Shown here piece after piece: positions 8,363 through 17,431 of a stretch of 64,000 nucleotides of DNA (positions are counted from its first letter, which is position 1; each line of letters opens with the position of its first letter). Source of the DNA: Pseudonocardia ammonioxydans (lineage in GTDB: Bacteria; Actinomycetota; Actinomycetes; Mycobacteriales; Pseudonocardiaceae); NCBI RefSeq assembly GCF_900115005.1, contig NZ_FOUY01000015.1, positions 1 to 64,000 on the forward strand, read 5' to 3'. Below the pieces are notes generated by a model. That model had not been told where the DNA came from and ran no database searches. It saw only the letters and a program-made list of their open reading frames with translations. Made by a program: the position numbers and the translations under genes.

Positions 8363-8494
8363 CTACTCGCCGCCGGGGTGGATGTAGCCGTGCACGTTCC
8401 ACTCATGACACGCGATGTCGGTGTCCATGGCGACGTCGGTGTCGGGTGCGGTGACGTACCCGCAGCCTGGGATCTCGCAGACGTTGAGCGACAT
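8363..8494 (-). CDS. 43-residue zinc-finger-like phage protein
   Basis: A short leftward frame with ATG at 8494 follows a GGAG-containing leader. The product MSLNVCEIPGCGYVTAP has Cys at 6 and 11, then Cys29-His30 and His35, a plausible single zinc site. It is the last gene of a three-gene leftward unit at the element's right end. Small zinc proteins at this position often help excision or regulation, but nothing here proves that. Confidence 0.5.
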   Translation of the reverse strand: MSLNVCEIPGCGYVTAPDTDVAMDTDIACHEWNVHGYIHPGGE

Positions 8495-8519
8495 GGTTCT
8501 ATCTCCAGTTGTTGAGTGG

Positions 8520-8639
8520 CTAGTGCTTACGGGGGGAGCGGGAAGCGAACCACCGGCGTAACCGGTGCCACCATCCGCCGTTGGTGTTCCTCATGCCCCA
8601 CCGTCCGTGACGACGCGGGTTGCGGTGTCTGCCGCTCAC
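8520..8639 (-). CDS. 39-residue strongly basic peptide
   Basis: It starts at GTG 8639, overlapping the previous stop by four bases, and ends at 8520. The peptide has about thirteen Arg/Lys and four His residues, with a Trp-rich centre (GGWWHRLRRWF). Charge suggests nucleic-acid or membrane contact. The perfect GTGA coupling is the main argument that it is translated. Confidence 0.45.
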   Translation of the reverse strand: MSGRHRNPRRHGRWGMRNTNGGWWHRLRRWFASRSPRKH

Positions 8640-8836
8640 CGGTTGTCCGGGTCGCGCATGTCGCCGCAGGCGGCTGCCTTCAGGTCGCGCTCGACGATTG
8701 CGGACAGGTACCCACAGAGTTCGGTACGCGCGTCCGCGCGCTGCTCCGGGGTCACGGTGCGGTCGTTCGCGGTGGCGAGTAGCTGTAGCGCGTGCGCGGA
8801 GACGGTGATGCGCAGGTACTCGGGTTGGTCGTTCAT
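8636..8836 (-). CDS. small phage protein, first gene of leftward unit
   Basis: This 66-residue product starts at ATG 8836 with GGAG upstream, about 35 bases from the host junction. It is mainly helical (LRITVSAHALQLLATAND and a second helix to ERDLKAA), without Cys pairs. Position next to the attachment site is typical of excision or integration accessory genes. The sequence does not resemble known excisionases that I can identify, so the role is open. Confidence 0.5.
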   Translation of the reverse strand: MNDQPEYLRITVSAHALQLLATANDRTVTPEQRADARTELCGYLSAIVERDLKAAACGDMRDPDNR

Positions 8837-8860
8837 GGTGCCGCTCCGTGTGTCTCAGGT

Positions 8861-8885
8861 ACGGTTGGCTAAGACCCTGTGGTGC
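8861..8885. other. putative right attachment site in the DNA glycosylase gene
   Basis: Host coding sequence for a Fpg/Nei protein resumes at AAG 8871 (KTLWCDT). In the family this segment follows the strand that normally reads R-R-G/A-K-x-L. Upstream sequence in the same frame no longer matches the family. The crossover therefore lies within about 8861-8885. The matching left site is outside the window, so the core cannot be defined. Confidence 0.6.
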
Positions 8886-9527
8886 GACACAGCCACCGCC
8901 GCCGGCAGCGGCACGACCACCACCGACGACGCCGGCCCGGCGCTGGGCCTGCACCTCGGCATGGGCGGACGGATCGTCGTCACCGACCCGGCGGGCGAAC
9001 CGGTCGGGGAGGGGCCGGTCCCCGCCGACCGACGGCCCGATGCGGCCCGGTGGACCCGCTTCACCGTCACCTTCGACGACGGCGGCGAGCTCCGGCTGGT
9101 CGACAAGCGCCGTCTCGGCCGGGTGCGGCTCGACCCCGACCTGTCCGGCCTCGGCCCGGACGCGGAAGGGATCGCGCCCGCGGAGTTCCGGGACCGGCTG
9201 GCGCGCGGGCGCTCGACGGTCAAGGCACGACTGCTCGACCAGTCGGTGATCGCCGGGGTGGGGAACCTGCTCGCCGACGAGACGCTGTGGCAGGCGCGGA
9301 TCGACCCGCGCCGGCGGGTTCCCGACCTGACCCGCACCGACCTGGACCGCGTGCACCACCACCTGGGCCGCGCGCTGGCCCGGGCGGTCGCGCACGGCGG
9401 TGTGCACACCGGGGAGGTGATCGAACACCGGCGCCCGGGCGGGCACTGCCCGCGCTGCGGTGCCGAGCTGGCCCACGGCACGGTCGGGGGCCGGTCGACC
9501 TGGTGGTGCCCGCGGGAGCAGACCTGA
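8871..9527 (+). pseudogene. Fpg/Nei-family DNA glycosylase, split by the integrated element (3' part)
   Basis: About 218 C-terminal residues remain: the end of the beta-sandwich (GPALGLHLGMGGRIVV), the H2TH helices with IAGVGNLLADETLWQARI, and a zinc-finger segment CPRCG...WWCPREQ in which the usual last Cys is absent, as in some actinobacterial Nei-type enzymes. The catalytic N-terminal proline and glutamate are on the other side of the element. An in-frame ATG at 8834 in element DNA could start a fragment lacking the active site. The host would lose this base-excision repair enzyme while the element is in place, unless excision restores the gene. Confidence 0.85.
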
Positions 9528-9552
9528 GCACGCGACCGTGCACAATCGACCC

Positions 9553-10197
9553 GTGCCGGACGAGTCGGACACCGCCCTGCTGTACGTCGACCGTGGTCTC
9601 GTGCGCGCCGACGACGGCCCACCCGACCAGCGGGCGCAGCGCCGTGCGCACGCCCGGGCGCGGGCCGCGCGACGGGTGCGGTGGGCGGTGCCGGCGGCAC
9701 TGCTGCTCGCCGTGCTCGCGGCGTGGCCGGTGGGCTCCGCGCCGCTGTTCTGGCTCGCGATCGCGGTCCTGCTCGTCGCCGGCGTCGCGATGGTGGTCCT
9801 GACCCGCGCCGCCCGGGTCGCCCATGCCGTGGCGGGCCTGCCGGTGCCGATCGAGATCACCGGGAAGGTGGCGACGGCGCTGCGCTCGGTGCTGGCCATG
9901 ACCCGCGGCATCGCGGGGCAGCGGGCGCTGCGGCGCTCCGGCGCGGCCGCCGAGGGCATGCGGGTGCTGCGGGACTGGTCCACGGCGACCGACGGGCTGC
10001 GCACCAGCTGGTTGCGCGGCGACGTGGCGGCCTGGCACGAGCACGCCCGCACCCTCGCCGCCACCGGCGCCCGCGCCGACCGGGTCCGGGCCGACCTCGA
10101 GAGCGGCCCCGGCGACAGCGCCCCCGGAAGGAACGGCCCCGGCGGGCCCGGAGACGGTGATCCGGGGAGCGGCGGTACCCGGGACAGCGGCAACTGA
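9553..10197 (+). CDS. two-pass membrane protein, function unknown
   Basis: This 214-residue protein is read from GTG 9553 (VPDESDTALLYVDRG). Residues about 35-50 are strongly basic. They are followed by two hydrophobic segments (VPAALLLAVLAAW and WLAIAVLLVAGVAMVV) and a helical cytosolic part with a Gly/Pro-rich tail. The positive-inside rule puts both ends in the cytoplasm. It is separate from the glycosylase gene by 25 bases and converges on the PAP2 gene. I do not recognise a family. Confidence 0.65.
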   Translation: MPDESDTALLYVDRGLVRADDGPPDQRAQRRAHARARAARRVRWAVPAALLLAVLAAWPVGSAPLFWLAIAVLLVAGVAMVVLTRAARVAHAVAGLPVPIEITGKVATALRSVLAMTRGIAGQRALRRSGAAAEGMRVLRDWSTATDGLRTSWLRGDVAAWHEHARTLAATGARADRVRADLESGPGDSAPGRNGPGGPGDGDPGSGGTRDSGN

Positions 10198-10329
10198 GCG
10201 GGCCGAGTCCCGTCTGGCCCTGTGCCGGCGGCCGGACCGACGTCGCCCCCCGCCGGTCGGCCGTCGCGCTGGCCGCGCCCACGCAGCTCGCCGACCAGTT
10301 GACCCCGGCGTCAACCCGTCCGGGACCGG

Positions 10330-10980
10330 TCAGCCCCGAGCGCGAGCCCGGGCCGTCGTCGCAGCCAGCACCGCCACCCCGGCGACCGCCAGACCCGCGC
10401 CCAGCGCCCACCCGGCGAGCACGTCGGAGACCCAGTGCACGCCCAGGTAGACCCGGGTCGCCCCGATCGTCGCGACCCACAGCACCGCGAACGTCGTCAG
10501 CAGCGTCCGGGCCCGGGCGGCGAGGCGGGGCCACAGCACGAGCACCAGGGCGGTCCACGCGGCGGCCGCCATCGTCGCGTGCCCGGACGGCAGCGACTCG
10601 TTCGCGACGGCCATGACCTGCAGGTCCTCCGGCGGCCGGGCCCGGTTGAGGATCCGCTTGAGCACGGTGAACACCACGCTCGTGACGAGCGGCACGACCG
10701 CCACACAGATCCCCTCGGCCCGGTGACCGCGCCGGGCCAGCACCGCACCGCCGACGAGACCGACCACCGTGCTGCCCACCGTGTTGCCGATCTCGGTGAG
10801 GACCCGCGCGACGACGGTGACGCCCGGGATCCGGTCCGCCGCCAGCCCGGCGGCGGCGACGAGATCGCCCTGCTGGAGCACGCCGGTGTACGCGATCGTG
10901 ATCAGTACGGCGGCGAGCACCAGCAGGGCCCCCGCGGCGCCGGCGAGCGGCCGGGCGTCGCGGGGCGCGGGACAGGTCAC
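10330..10980 (-). CDS. PAP2-family membrane phosphatase
   Basis: This 216-residue integral membrane protein carries the three type-2 phosphatidic acid phosphatase motifs: [14 protein letters not shown], and [12 protein letters not shown] with the nucleophilic His. About five membrane helices surround them. Relatives remove phosphate from lipids such as undecaprenyl pyrophosphate or phosphatidic acid at the outer face of the membrane. The chosen GTG at 10980 overlaps the pgi stop by four bases, so the two genes share a message. The substrate cannot be told from sequence. Confidence 0.85.
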   Translation of the reverse strand: MTCPAPRDARPLAGAAGALLVLAAVLITIAYTGVLQQGDLVAAAGLAADRIPGVTVVARVLTEIGNTVGSTVVGLVGGAVLARRGHRAEGICVAVVPLVTSVVFTVLKRILNRARPPEDLQVMAVANESLPSGHATMAAAAWTALVLVLWPRLAARARTLLTTFAVLWVATIGATRVYLGVHWVSDVLAGWALGAGLAVAGVAVLAATTARARARG

Positions 10981-12698
10981 CGACCGCGCCAGCCCCGGTA
11001 GCGCTCGATCAGCGCGGCGGTGGAGGCGTCCAGGCCGGCCTCGGCGGCCCCGGGCGGGTCGGCGGCGTACAGCGCCGGGCCGAACTGCTTCGCCATCACC
11101 TTGCCGAGCTCGACCCCCCACTGGTCGAACGAGTCCAGACCCCAGATCACGCCCTCGACGAACGTGACGTGCTCGTAGAACGCGATCAGCTGTCCCAGCA
11201 CCGCCGGTGTCAGCCGCTCGGCCAGGATCGTCGAGGACGGCCGGTTGCCCGGCATGACCTTGTGCGGCACCAGCTCGGCGGGCGTGCCCTCGGCCGCGAT
11301 CTCCTCGGCGGTCTTGCCGAACGCCAGCGCCGCGGACTGGGCGAACAGGTTCGCCATGAACAGGTCGTGCATGTCGGCCGCGTCGTCCCCGAAGCCCTCG
11401 CCCGGGAGCGTGTGGTGCGGCTGCGCGAACCCGATGAAGTCGGCAGGCACGAGCCGGGTGCCCTGGTGCAGCAGCTGGTAGAAGGCGTGCTGGCCGTTGG
11501 TGCCCGGCTCACCCCAGAAGATCTCACCGGTCGTCGTGGTGACCGGGGTGCCGTCGCCGCGCACGGACTTGCCGTTGGACTCCATCGTCAGCTGCTGCAG
11601 GTAGGCCGGCAGCCGGTGCAGGTACTGCGAGTAGGGCAGTACCGCGCGGGTCTCGGCGCCGAAGAAGTTCGAGTACCAGATCCCCAGCAGGCCCGCGATG
11701 ACCGGCAGGTTCCGCTCCAGCGGCGTCGACCGGAAGTGCACGTCCATCGCGTGCATGCCGGCCAGGAACCCGGCGAAGTGCTCCCGGCCGATCGCGCACA
11801 TCAGCGACAGGCCGATCGCGGAGTCGACCGAGTAGCGGCCGCCGACCCAGTCCCAGAACCCGAACATGTTGTCGGTGGAGATGCCGAACTCGGCGACCTT
11901 CTCCGCGTTGGTCGACACCGCGACGAAGTGCCGGGCGACGGCGGCGGGGTCCTGGGTGCCGAGCCCGGACAGCAGCCACGACCGCGCGTTGCGGGCGTTG
12001 GTCAGCGTCTCCTGGGTGGTGAAGGTCTTGGAGGAGACGATGAACAGCGTGGTGGCCGGGTCGAGGTCGGCGACGGCCTCGGTGAGGTCGGTCGGGTCGA
12101 TGTTGGACACGAACCGGCAGACGAGGTCGCGCTGCGCGTAGTCGCGCAGTGCCTCGTAGGCCATCACCGGCCCGAGGTCGGAGCCGCCGATCCCGATGTT
12201 GACGATCGTGCGGATCCGCTCGCCGGTGTGCCCGGTCCACGCGCCGGAGCGGACGGCGTCGCTGAACTCGCCCATCCGGTCGAGGACCGCGTGCACGTCG
12301 GCCACGACGTCCTGGCCGTCGACGACGAGTTCGGCGTCGCGGGGCAGGCGCAGCGCGGTGTGCAGCACGGCGCGGTCCTCGGAGGTGTTGACGTGCTCCC
12401 CGGTGAACATCGCCTCGGTGCGCTCGGGCAGGCCAGCGGCCCGGGCCAGCGCGGTGAGCAGGCCGATCGTCGTCCGGGTGATGCGGTGCTTGGAGTAGTC
12501 GAGGACGAGGTCGGCGCCCTCGGCGGTCAGTGCCGCCGCACGGTCCGGGTCCTCGTCGAACAGCGCCCGCAGGTGGCGGGGCTCGACCTGGGCCGCGTGC
12601 TCGGTCAGCGCCGTCCACTCGGGGGTCGCGGTGATGTCTGTGGTTGTGCGGTCACGGCCGGCGCTGTCCCTGCCGGTGACGTTGCTCGTGTCGGACAC
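10977..12698 (-). CDS. pgi: glucose-6-phosphate isomerase
   Basis: This 573-residue enzyme interconverts glucose-6-phosphate and fructose-6-phosphate in the cytosol. Family motifs are clear: [34 protein letters not shown], a [10 protein letters not shown] block, and [15 protein letters not shown] near the C-terminus. Length is close to the usual 550 residues. The start GTG 12698 gives a short polar N-terminal extension; a longer upstream frame exists but has no family similarity. The PAP2 gene is translationally coupled behind it, an unusual partner. Confidence 0.95.
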   Translation of the reverse strand: MSDTSNVTGRDSAGRDRTTTDITATPEWTALTEHAAQVEPRHLRALFDEDPDRAAALTAEGADLVLDYSKHRITRTTIGLLTALARAAGLPERTEAMFTGEHVNTSEDRAVLHTALRLPRDAELVVDGQDVVADVHAVLDRMGEFSDAVRSGAWTGHTGERIRTIVNIGIGGSDLGPVMAYEALRDYAQRDLVCRFVSNIDPTDLTEAVADLDPATTLFIVSSKTFTTQETLTNARNARSWLLSGLGTQDPAAVARHFVAVSTNAEKVAEFGISTDNMFGFWDWVGGRYSVDSAIGLSLMCAIGREHFAGFLAGMHAMDVHFRSTPLERNLPVIAGLLGIWYSNFFGAETRAVLPYSQYLHRLPAYLQQLTMESNGKSVRGDGTPVTTTTGEIFWGEPGTNGQHAFYQLLHQGTRLVPADFIGFAQPHHTLPGEGFGDDAADMHDLFMANLFAQSAALAFGKTAEEIAAEGTPAELVPHKVMPGNRPSSTILAERLTPAVLGQLIAFYEHVTFVEGVIWGLDSFDQWGVELGKVMAKQFGPALYAADPPGAAEAGLDASTAALIERYRGWRGR

Positions 12699-13170
12699 GC
12701 CGCCATCATTCCGCAGCACCCGGGGGTGGGCGCGACGGCGGGACGGTCCGGTGTGCACTGGGCCGCTCGGGGGGACCGTCCATCGCAGACGGCCGTGCGC
12801 GGGACGAGCGGTACGTCCGGATCGGTGGGCTGCGACACCCAACCGACCGTCCGTCACGGGCTCCGAAGTTACCGGCCGGTAGTGCGACACCCGGGTGGCC
12901 ACGGGCCGGGTCCGTCCACGTTCCGTGTGCGTGAGCTGGGCGGACGTGGGAGGTCGCCGACCGCTCGTCCGGTCGTGCCGGGAGAACTGCCGGTCGTGGG
13001 TACGCCGCACCCGGCGTGCTGTGAGCCGGGCGGCATTCGTCGCGCGATGCGGTCGTCTCGTCGCGCAGGGTCGCTGGACCGGGTGGACCACGGCGCGACG
13101 ACTCATAGGGTTCGGTGCATTCCGTCGTGAACGGGTCACGCCTCGTGTTCACGCTCGTACTGGAGGAACC
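12699..13170. other. divergent intergenic region, no gene found
   Basis: The 472 bases between pgi and the DoxX gene must hold both promoters. I see GC-rich sequence with no convincing -35/-10 pair, no tRNA fold and no frame with a good ribosome binding site. A GGAGGAACC site lies just before the DoxX start. Confidence 0.5.
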
Positions 13171-13638
13171 GTGTACCGCTCCCTGACCGGCACCCCGCGG
13201 GACGTCGTCCTGCTCGTGGGCCGCCTGCTGCTCGCCTACATCATGGTCATGCACGCCTGGAACAAGATCGATGCCGGGCTGTTCGGCACCGCGACCCTCT
13301 TCGCCAAGTTCGGCATCCCGCTGGCCATCGCGGCGGCGTCGTTCACCATCGTCGTCGAACTGGTCTTCTCCGTCTCGGTGGCGCTGGGCCTGCGCATGGT
13401 CGTGCCGGGCGGGCTCATGACGTTCGTGATGTGCGGTGCGATCTGGTTCGTCCACGGCCAGAACGGCCTGTTCATGGCCGACAACGGCTGGGCGCTCGTC
13501 GGCACGATCATCTGCGGCACGCTGTTCCTGATGGTCTCCGGGCCGGGCCGGTTCAGCCTGGACGCGGTGCTGGCGACGCAGGCCGAGCGCCGGCTGGAGC
13601 AGACCCAGGCGATCCCGCGCCAGACCATCTCCGTGTGA
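13171..13638 (+). CDS. DoxX-family membrane protein
   Basis: This 155-residue protein has four membrane helices in the DoxX layout (LLVGRLLLAYIMVMHAWNK first, then ASFTIVVELVFSVSVALGL). Starting from GTG 13171 directly after GGAGGAACC places the first helix near the N-terminus; longer frames upstream are low-complexity. DoxX proteins in actinobacteria are linked to redox balance and thiol oxidant defence, with no defined catalytic motif. The gene stands alone between a divergent pgi and the HipA-like kinase. Family call is firm, function is not. Confidence 0.85.
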   Translation: MYRSLTGTPRDVVLLVGRLLLAYIMVMHAWNKIDAGLFGTATLFAKFGIPLAIAAASFTIVVELVFSVSVALGLRMVVPGGLMTFVMCGAIWFVHGQNGLFMADNGWALVGTIICGTLFLMVSGPGRFSLDAVLATQAERRLEQTQAIPRQTISV

Positions 13639-13756
13639 GACCTCCCGGCCCGCCCGAGTCGCCCGGCCGCAGCGTCAGGGCCCGGGCGGGCCGGTGACCC
13701 CGGCGCCGGTCGCTTCTCGATCGCGGCCGCGCGGCGGGCTCGGATAGCCTCCGCCC

Positions 13757-14596
13757 GTGCTGCGCCACGTCACCGCGACCCGCTACGTCACCCCGCTGCG
13801 GGAGGGCGGATCGCTGCCCGGGCTGATGGAGGCCGACGACCTCGGGACGTACGCCGTCAAGTTCGTCGCGGCCGGTCAGGGCCGGTCGGTGCTCGTCAAC
13901 GAGATCGTCGCCGGCGAGCTGGCCCGGGGGCTCGGGCTGCCGGTGCCGGAGCTCGTGACGGTCGAGGTCGACGGCGACCTCGGCCGGACCGAGCCCGACC
14001 AGGAGGTCCAGGAGCTGCTGCAGCGCTCGGCCGGGCGCAACCTCGGCACCGACTTCCTCCCCGGCGCCCTCGACCTCGACCCGCTCGCGTTCGACGTCGG
14101 GCCGGAGTGCGCCGGGCAGGTGCTGTGGTTCGACGCGCTGGTCGGCAACGTCGACCGGTCCTGGCGGAACGCGAACATGCTGCTCTGGCACCGCAGCCCG
14201 TACCTGATCGACCACGGTGCCACGCTGACGTTCGCGCACGACTGGTCCGCGGCCGAACGCTTCCCGGCGAAGCCGTTCGACGCCGGCGACCACGTGCTGC
14301 TGGGCGCCCACCCGGACCTCGGTGCCGCCGACGCGGCGCTGGCCCCGCTGGTCACCGGGGAGCTGCTCGACCGCGTCCTGGCGCTGGTGCCCGACGAGTG
14401 GCTGACCGGCGAGCCCGGATTCGACGGGCCCGGCGCGGTGCGCGCGGCCTACCGGGAGGCGCTGCTCGGGCGCGTGGCCCGGCGGGAGGCATGGCTGCCC
14501 GGCGTCGCCGAGGCGGTCGCCGCGGGCCGGCCGCGACCGGTGCGCCGCGAGCCCCGCCGTCCCTCGTGGCTGCGGATCGGCGGTGCCGCGCGATGA
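13757..14596 (+). CDS. HipA-like kinase-family protein
   Basis: This 279-residue protein starts at GTG 13757. It has a shortened HipA kinase fold: an N-terminal nucleotide-binding half with VKFVAAGQGRSVLVNEIVAG, and a C-terminal lobe with NVDRSWRNANML and LIDHGATL, corresponding to the catalytic Asp/Asn and DFG-like Asp regions. No HipB antitoxin is near. Instead it overlaps a DUF3037 gene by four bases, a recurring pair in actinobacteria. It is probably a protein or small-molecule kinase whose substrate is not known. Confidence 0.75.
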   Translation: MLRHVTATRYVTPLREGGSLPGLMEADDLGTYAVKFVAAGQGRSVLVNEIVAGELARGLGLPVPELVTVEVDGDLGRTEPDQEVQELLQRSAGRNLGTDFLPGALDLDPLAFDVGPECAGQVLWFDALVGNVDRSWRNANMLLWHRSPYLIDHGATLTFAHDWSAAERFPAKPFDAGDHVLLGAHPDLGAADAALAPLVTGELLDRVLALVPDEWLTGEPGFDGPGAVRAAYREALLGRVARREAWLPGVAEAVAAGRPRPVRREPRRPSWLRIGGAAR

Positions 14597-15039
14597 CCCG
14601 GCTCGTCACCTACGAGTACGCGCTGCTGCGGGTGGTCCCGCGGATCGAGCGCGGGGAGTCGCTCAACGCCGGTGTGCTGCTGCACTGCAGGCAACGCGAC
14701 GTCCTCGCCGTGCGGGTGCACCTGGACCGGTGTCGGCTGGCCGCGCTCGACCCGGCGTGCGACGCCGAGGCGGTCACCGACGTGCTGGAGACGATCGCCG
14801 CCGTCGCCTCGGTGCCCGAGCCGCCGCGGTCGGACCGGCACAGCACCGGGGCCCTGGCGGCGCGCGGCCCGGGGGCGGGGGAGGACATCGGCAGGCGGTT
14901 CCGGCGGCTCACCACCGCGCGCAGCACGATCGTCCAACCCGGACCGGTCCACACCGGCCTGACGGCCGACCCGGACGCCGAGGCCGACCGCCTGCTGGAC
15001 CGGCTGGTGCTGCCGCCCGGCCCACCCCGCGGGGAGTGA
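14593..15039 (+). CDS. DUF3037 protein coupled to the HipA-like kinase
   Basis: This 148-residue protein starts at an ATG that overlaps the previous stop (ATGA). The N-terminus, TRLVTYEYALLRVVPRIERG followed by ESLNAGVLL, is characteristic of DUF3037. The domain repeatedly sits next to HipA-like kinases, so it may be their partner or substrate. No catalytic residues are known. The C-terminus is Pro/Asp-rich and probably disordered. Confidence 0.8.
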   Translation: MTRLVTYEYALLRVVPRIERGESLNAGVLLHCRQRDVLAVRVHLDRCRLAALDPACDAEAVTDVLETIAAVASVPEPPRSDRHSTGALAARGPGAGEDIGRRFRRLTTARSTIVQPGPVHTGLTADPDAEADRLLDRLVLPPGPPRGE

Positions 15040-15075
15040 GACCGGGCGGCCGCGCCGCCGGGTGCGCGCCGGTGC

Positions 15076-15552
15076 TCAGCCCGCGGCCACGCGCCCGGCC
15101 TTCTCGATCGAGTCGGCGAGCTGGTCCTCGGTGAGCAGCGGCAGCAGACCGCGGAACCCCTCGTCGGTCACCCCGCTCCAGTCGTAGACCTGGGTGACGC
15201 GGGTGCCGGAGCCCTCGGGCTCCAGCCGCCAGGTGTAGGAGTGGCCCTCCACCCGGACGCCCCCGATCTTCTCGGTGTAGCCGTCGATCGGGTGCAGGTT
15301 CGGCGCCCAGCCGATCGCCCGGTCCTGCTCGTAGGTGGTGATCGTGTTCCGGACCTGGTAGTCCCCGAGCAGGTCGTTGCTCATGTTCATCACGAACTCG
15401 TCGCCGACGCCGGAGACGCTGTCCGCGCCCTCGACCCCGCGCAGCATCGTCGTTCCGTCGATCTCCTGGTGCCGTGCCGGGTTCGCCAGCAGGGCGAACA
15501 ACTGCTCCGGGGTGGCGCCCACGGTGCGGGTGACGGTGATGCTCTGGCTCAT
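15076..15552 (-). CDS. SRPBCC (polyketide cyclase/dehydrase-like) protein
   Basis: This 158-residue protein starts at the second of two ATGs (15552), MSQSITVTRTVGATPEQLFALLAN, the standard opening of a START/Bet v1-type fold. A helix-grip fold is expected, with the long C-terminal helix (TEDQLADSIEKAG). Such proteins bind hydrophobic ligands, and some catalyse cyclisation. Nothing here shows which ligand. It is divergent from the phosphotransferase gene and shares a short promoter region with it. Confidence 0.8.
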   Translation of the reverse strand: MSQSITVTRTVGATPEQLFALLANPARHQEIDGTTMLRGVEGADSVSGVGDEFVMNMSNDLLGDYQVRNTITTYEQDRAIGWAPNLHPIDGYTEKIGGVRVEGHSYTWRLEPEGSGTRVTQVYDWSGVTDEGFRGLLPLLTEDQLADSIEKAGRVAAG

Positions 15553-15698
15553 CAATGGTCCTCCTCGACCGGTCGTCGCGGCCCGTCCGCCGATCGCGGC
15601 GGGCGGCCACAGCGGAGATCCTGCCCCAGGGGGCCGTCGTGCGCAGCACCGTCGCCGACGACCTGGCCGACCCGCGGACGATCATGTTGGATCGGGGG

Positions 15699-16745
15699 AT
15701 GGCCGACGCGCACGACGGAGTGGACCCGGTTGCCCTGACCCGCTGGCTCGCCGCCGAGGTCCCCCAGGTGGTCACCGGGGACGGCCCGGTGACGGTGGAA
15801 CGGATCTCGGGCGGGCACTCCAACCTGACCTTCCGGGTGGTCGACGCCGAGGGCACCCGGTTCGCCCTGCGCCGCCCCCCGACCGGCGGCGTGCTCGCCA
15901 CCGCGCACGACATGAGCCGGGAGTGGCGGTTCCTCACCGCGCTGGCCGGGACCGGGGTACCGGTCGCCGAACCGGTCGCCCACTGCGAGGACCCCGGCGT
16001 GCTCGGCGCCGGCTTCTACCTGATGGGCTGGGTGGACGGCGTCGTCCCCGGCGATCGGGAGGCCGGTGCGGCGATCCCGGAGGCCCAGCGGCGCGCGTGC
16101 GGGCTGGACGCCGCCGACGTCCTCGCCGACCTGCACGCCGTCGACCCGGAGACGGTCGGGCTCACCGACCTGTACCGGCCCGGCCGCTACCTGGAACGCC
16201 AGCTGCGCCGCTGGCACAAGCAGGCGCACGCGGGTGCCTTCACCGACCTCGCGGCGATCGACGCCGCGCACCGCCGGTTGCTGGCCGAGATGCCCGACGA
16301 GCCGGTGGCCGGGGTCCGGATCGCGCACGGCGACTACCGGCCCGGCAACCTCTCGTTCCGCGACGGCCGGGTCGCGGCGATCTTCGACTGGGAGCTGGCG
16401 ACGCTCGGCGAGCCGCTGGCCGACCTGGGCTGGCTGGTCGCGTCCTGGGGACGGCCCGGCGACGACCGCCCGGCCATCACCAGCGGTCCGACCGAGGCAC
16501 CCGGCTGGCCCGAGCGCGACGAGGTCGCCGCCCGGTACGCGCAGCGTTCGGGCCGGTCGGTGGAGCAGCTGCCGTACTGGACGGCGTTCGCGTACTGGCG
16601 CTGCGCGTGCATCGGCGCCGGGGTCTGGACCCGCTACGCCCAGGGCAACATGGGCGCCACCGCCGAGGCCGGCGCGGAGCTCGACCTGCGGCGGGAGGGA
16701 GTCGTCGCCGACGCCGAGGCCGCGCTCGCGGCACTCGATCGGTGA
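15699..16745 (+). CDS. phosphotransferase-family protein (ACAD10/11-like kinase)
   Basis: This protein of about 348 residues has the aminoglycoside-phosphotransferase fold. It shows the nucleotide-binding opening RISGGHSNLTFRV, the catalytic HGDYRPGNL loop and the metal-binding FDWELATLGEPLADLGW motif. This subgroup matches the kinase domain fused to acyl-CoA dehydrogenases in ACAD10/11, thought to phosphorylate hydroxyacyl groups, rather than antibiotic-resistance enzymes. The start is uncertain: ATG 15699 is used here, ATG 15684 is the alternative. Confidence 0.8.
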   Translation: MADAHDGVDPVALTRWLAAEVPQVVTGDGPVTVERISGGHSNLTFRVVDAEGTRFALRRPPTGGVLATAHDMSREWRFLTALAGTGVPVAEPVAHCEDPGVLGAGFYLMGWVDGVVPGDREAGAAIPEAQRRACGLDAADVLADLHAVDPETVGLTDLYRPGRYLERQLRRWHKQAHAGAFTDLAAIDAAHRRLLAEMPDEPVAGVRIAHGDYRPGNLSFRDGRVAAIFDWELATLGEPLADLGWLVASWGRPGDDRPAITSGPTEAPGWPERDEVAARYAQRSGRSVEQLPYWTAFAYWRCACIGAGVWTRYAQGNMGATAEAGAELDLRREGVVADAEAALAALDR

Positions 16746-16943
16746 GTCGCGCGCGGGTATCCGGTACGGCCGGTTCCGCCTCGCTCGGCCGACGCGTAGC
16801 CTTCCCGGCACGCCGGGTCACCGGCCGGACGGCGGGGGACGGCCGGATGCGCCACACTGTGGCCGCCGAACGGCTCAGCACACGGCCCGCCCGGAGCGGC
16901 CCGCGCTGCCCGACCGTCCGCACGAGACCGGGAGAGATCGACG

Positions 16944-17426
16944 ATGTCCGAGGCCGACGACCGGACCCGTGAGATGAGCCGCAGCACCCGCGGTCCGCAG
17001 GGACCGGCGGTGCAGGCGAGCCGGCTGTGGGCCGGCGGCGTCGCGACGGCGGTCATCGCCGCGCTGATCGCGCTGGTCGGGTTCCTGATCGTGCGCGTGC
17101 TGCTGCAGATCCCGTACCTGGCCCCGATCCAGGCGGACGCGATCGGCGGCTGGGACGGCGCGGTGCAGCTGGCGATCATCGCGGGGCTGGCCGCGCTGGC
17201 CGCCACCGGCCTCGCGCAGCTCCTGCTGCTGGCGGTGCCCAGCCCGATGGCCTACTTCGGCTGGATCGCGGGCCTGCTCACCGCCGTCGCGACCGTCTAC
17301 CCGCTGGCGTTCTCCACGGAGCCGCTGACGGTGCGGATCGCCACCGGAGTGATCCACCTGGTGATCGGCATGGCGATCATCAGCCTGGTGACGACGACGG
17401 TGACCAGCGCGTCCACCCGGGGCTGA
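16944..17426 (+). CDS. DUF6069-like four-helix membrane protein
   Basis: This 160-residue protein has a polar N-terminus and four hydrophobic helices (VATAVIAALIALVGFLIV; VQLAIIAGLAALAATG; MAYFGWIAGLLTAVATV; VIHLVIGMAIISLV). Layout and sequence agree with DUF6069, a family of small actinobacterial membrane proteins of unknown role. It ends five bases before the convergent P450 stop. The preceding 198 bases hold no gene. Confidence 0.75.
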   Translation: MSEADDRTREMSRSTRGPQGPAVQASRLWAGGVATAVIAALIALVGFLIVRVLLQIPYLAPIQADAIGGWDGAVQLAIIAGLAALAATGLAQLLLLAVPSPMAYFGWIAGLLTAVATVYPLAFSTEPLTVRIATGVIHLVIGMAIISLVTTTVTSASTRG

Positions 17427-17431
17427 GTGCC

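Larger units (their letters stand above)
1..8870. mobile_element. right part of an integrated phage-like or satellite-like element
   Basis: The stretch carries a phage tape measure protein, a terminase-small-subunit-like protein, a helicase/primase fragment and many small overlapping genes. It stops abruptly inside a DNA glycosylase gene at about 8870. The left end lies outside the window, so total size, integrase and left attachment site are unknown. No capsid, portal, terminase large subunit, protease or minor tail gene can be found among the genes here. The right boundary is inferred from where host coding sequence resumes. Confidence 0.75.

Noticed and set aside
8520-10193. long minus-strand frame of 557 codons across the phage junction and membrane protein gene
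   Set aside because: Its product is Arg/Pro/Ala-rich low-complexity sequence opposite recognisable proteins. Only its last 39 codons, with a coupled GTG start, were kept.
11169-13130. 653-codon plus-strand frame opposite pgi
   Set aside because: It is an antisense shadow caused by GC-rich third positions. The minus strand encodes a complete glucose-6-phosphate isomerase.
12699-13170. additional small genes between pgi and DoxX
   Set aside because: Short frames exist on both strands but have no ribosome binding site and Arg/Pro-rich shadow composition.
13757-15039. HipBA toxin-antitoxin system
   Set aside because: No HipB-like helix-turn-helix gene is present. The kinase is paired with DUF3037, a different and common arrangement.
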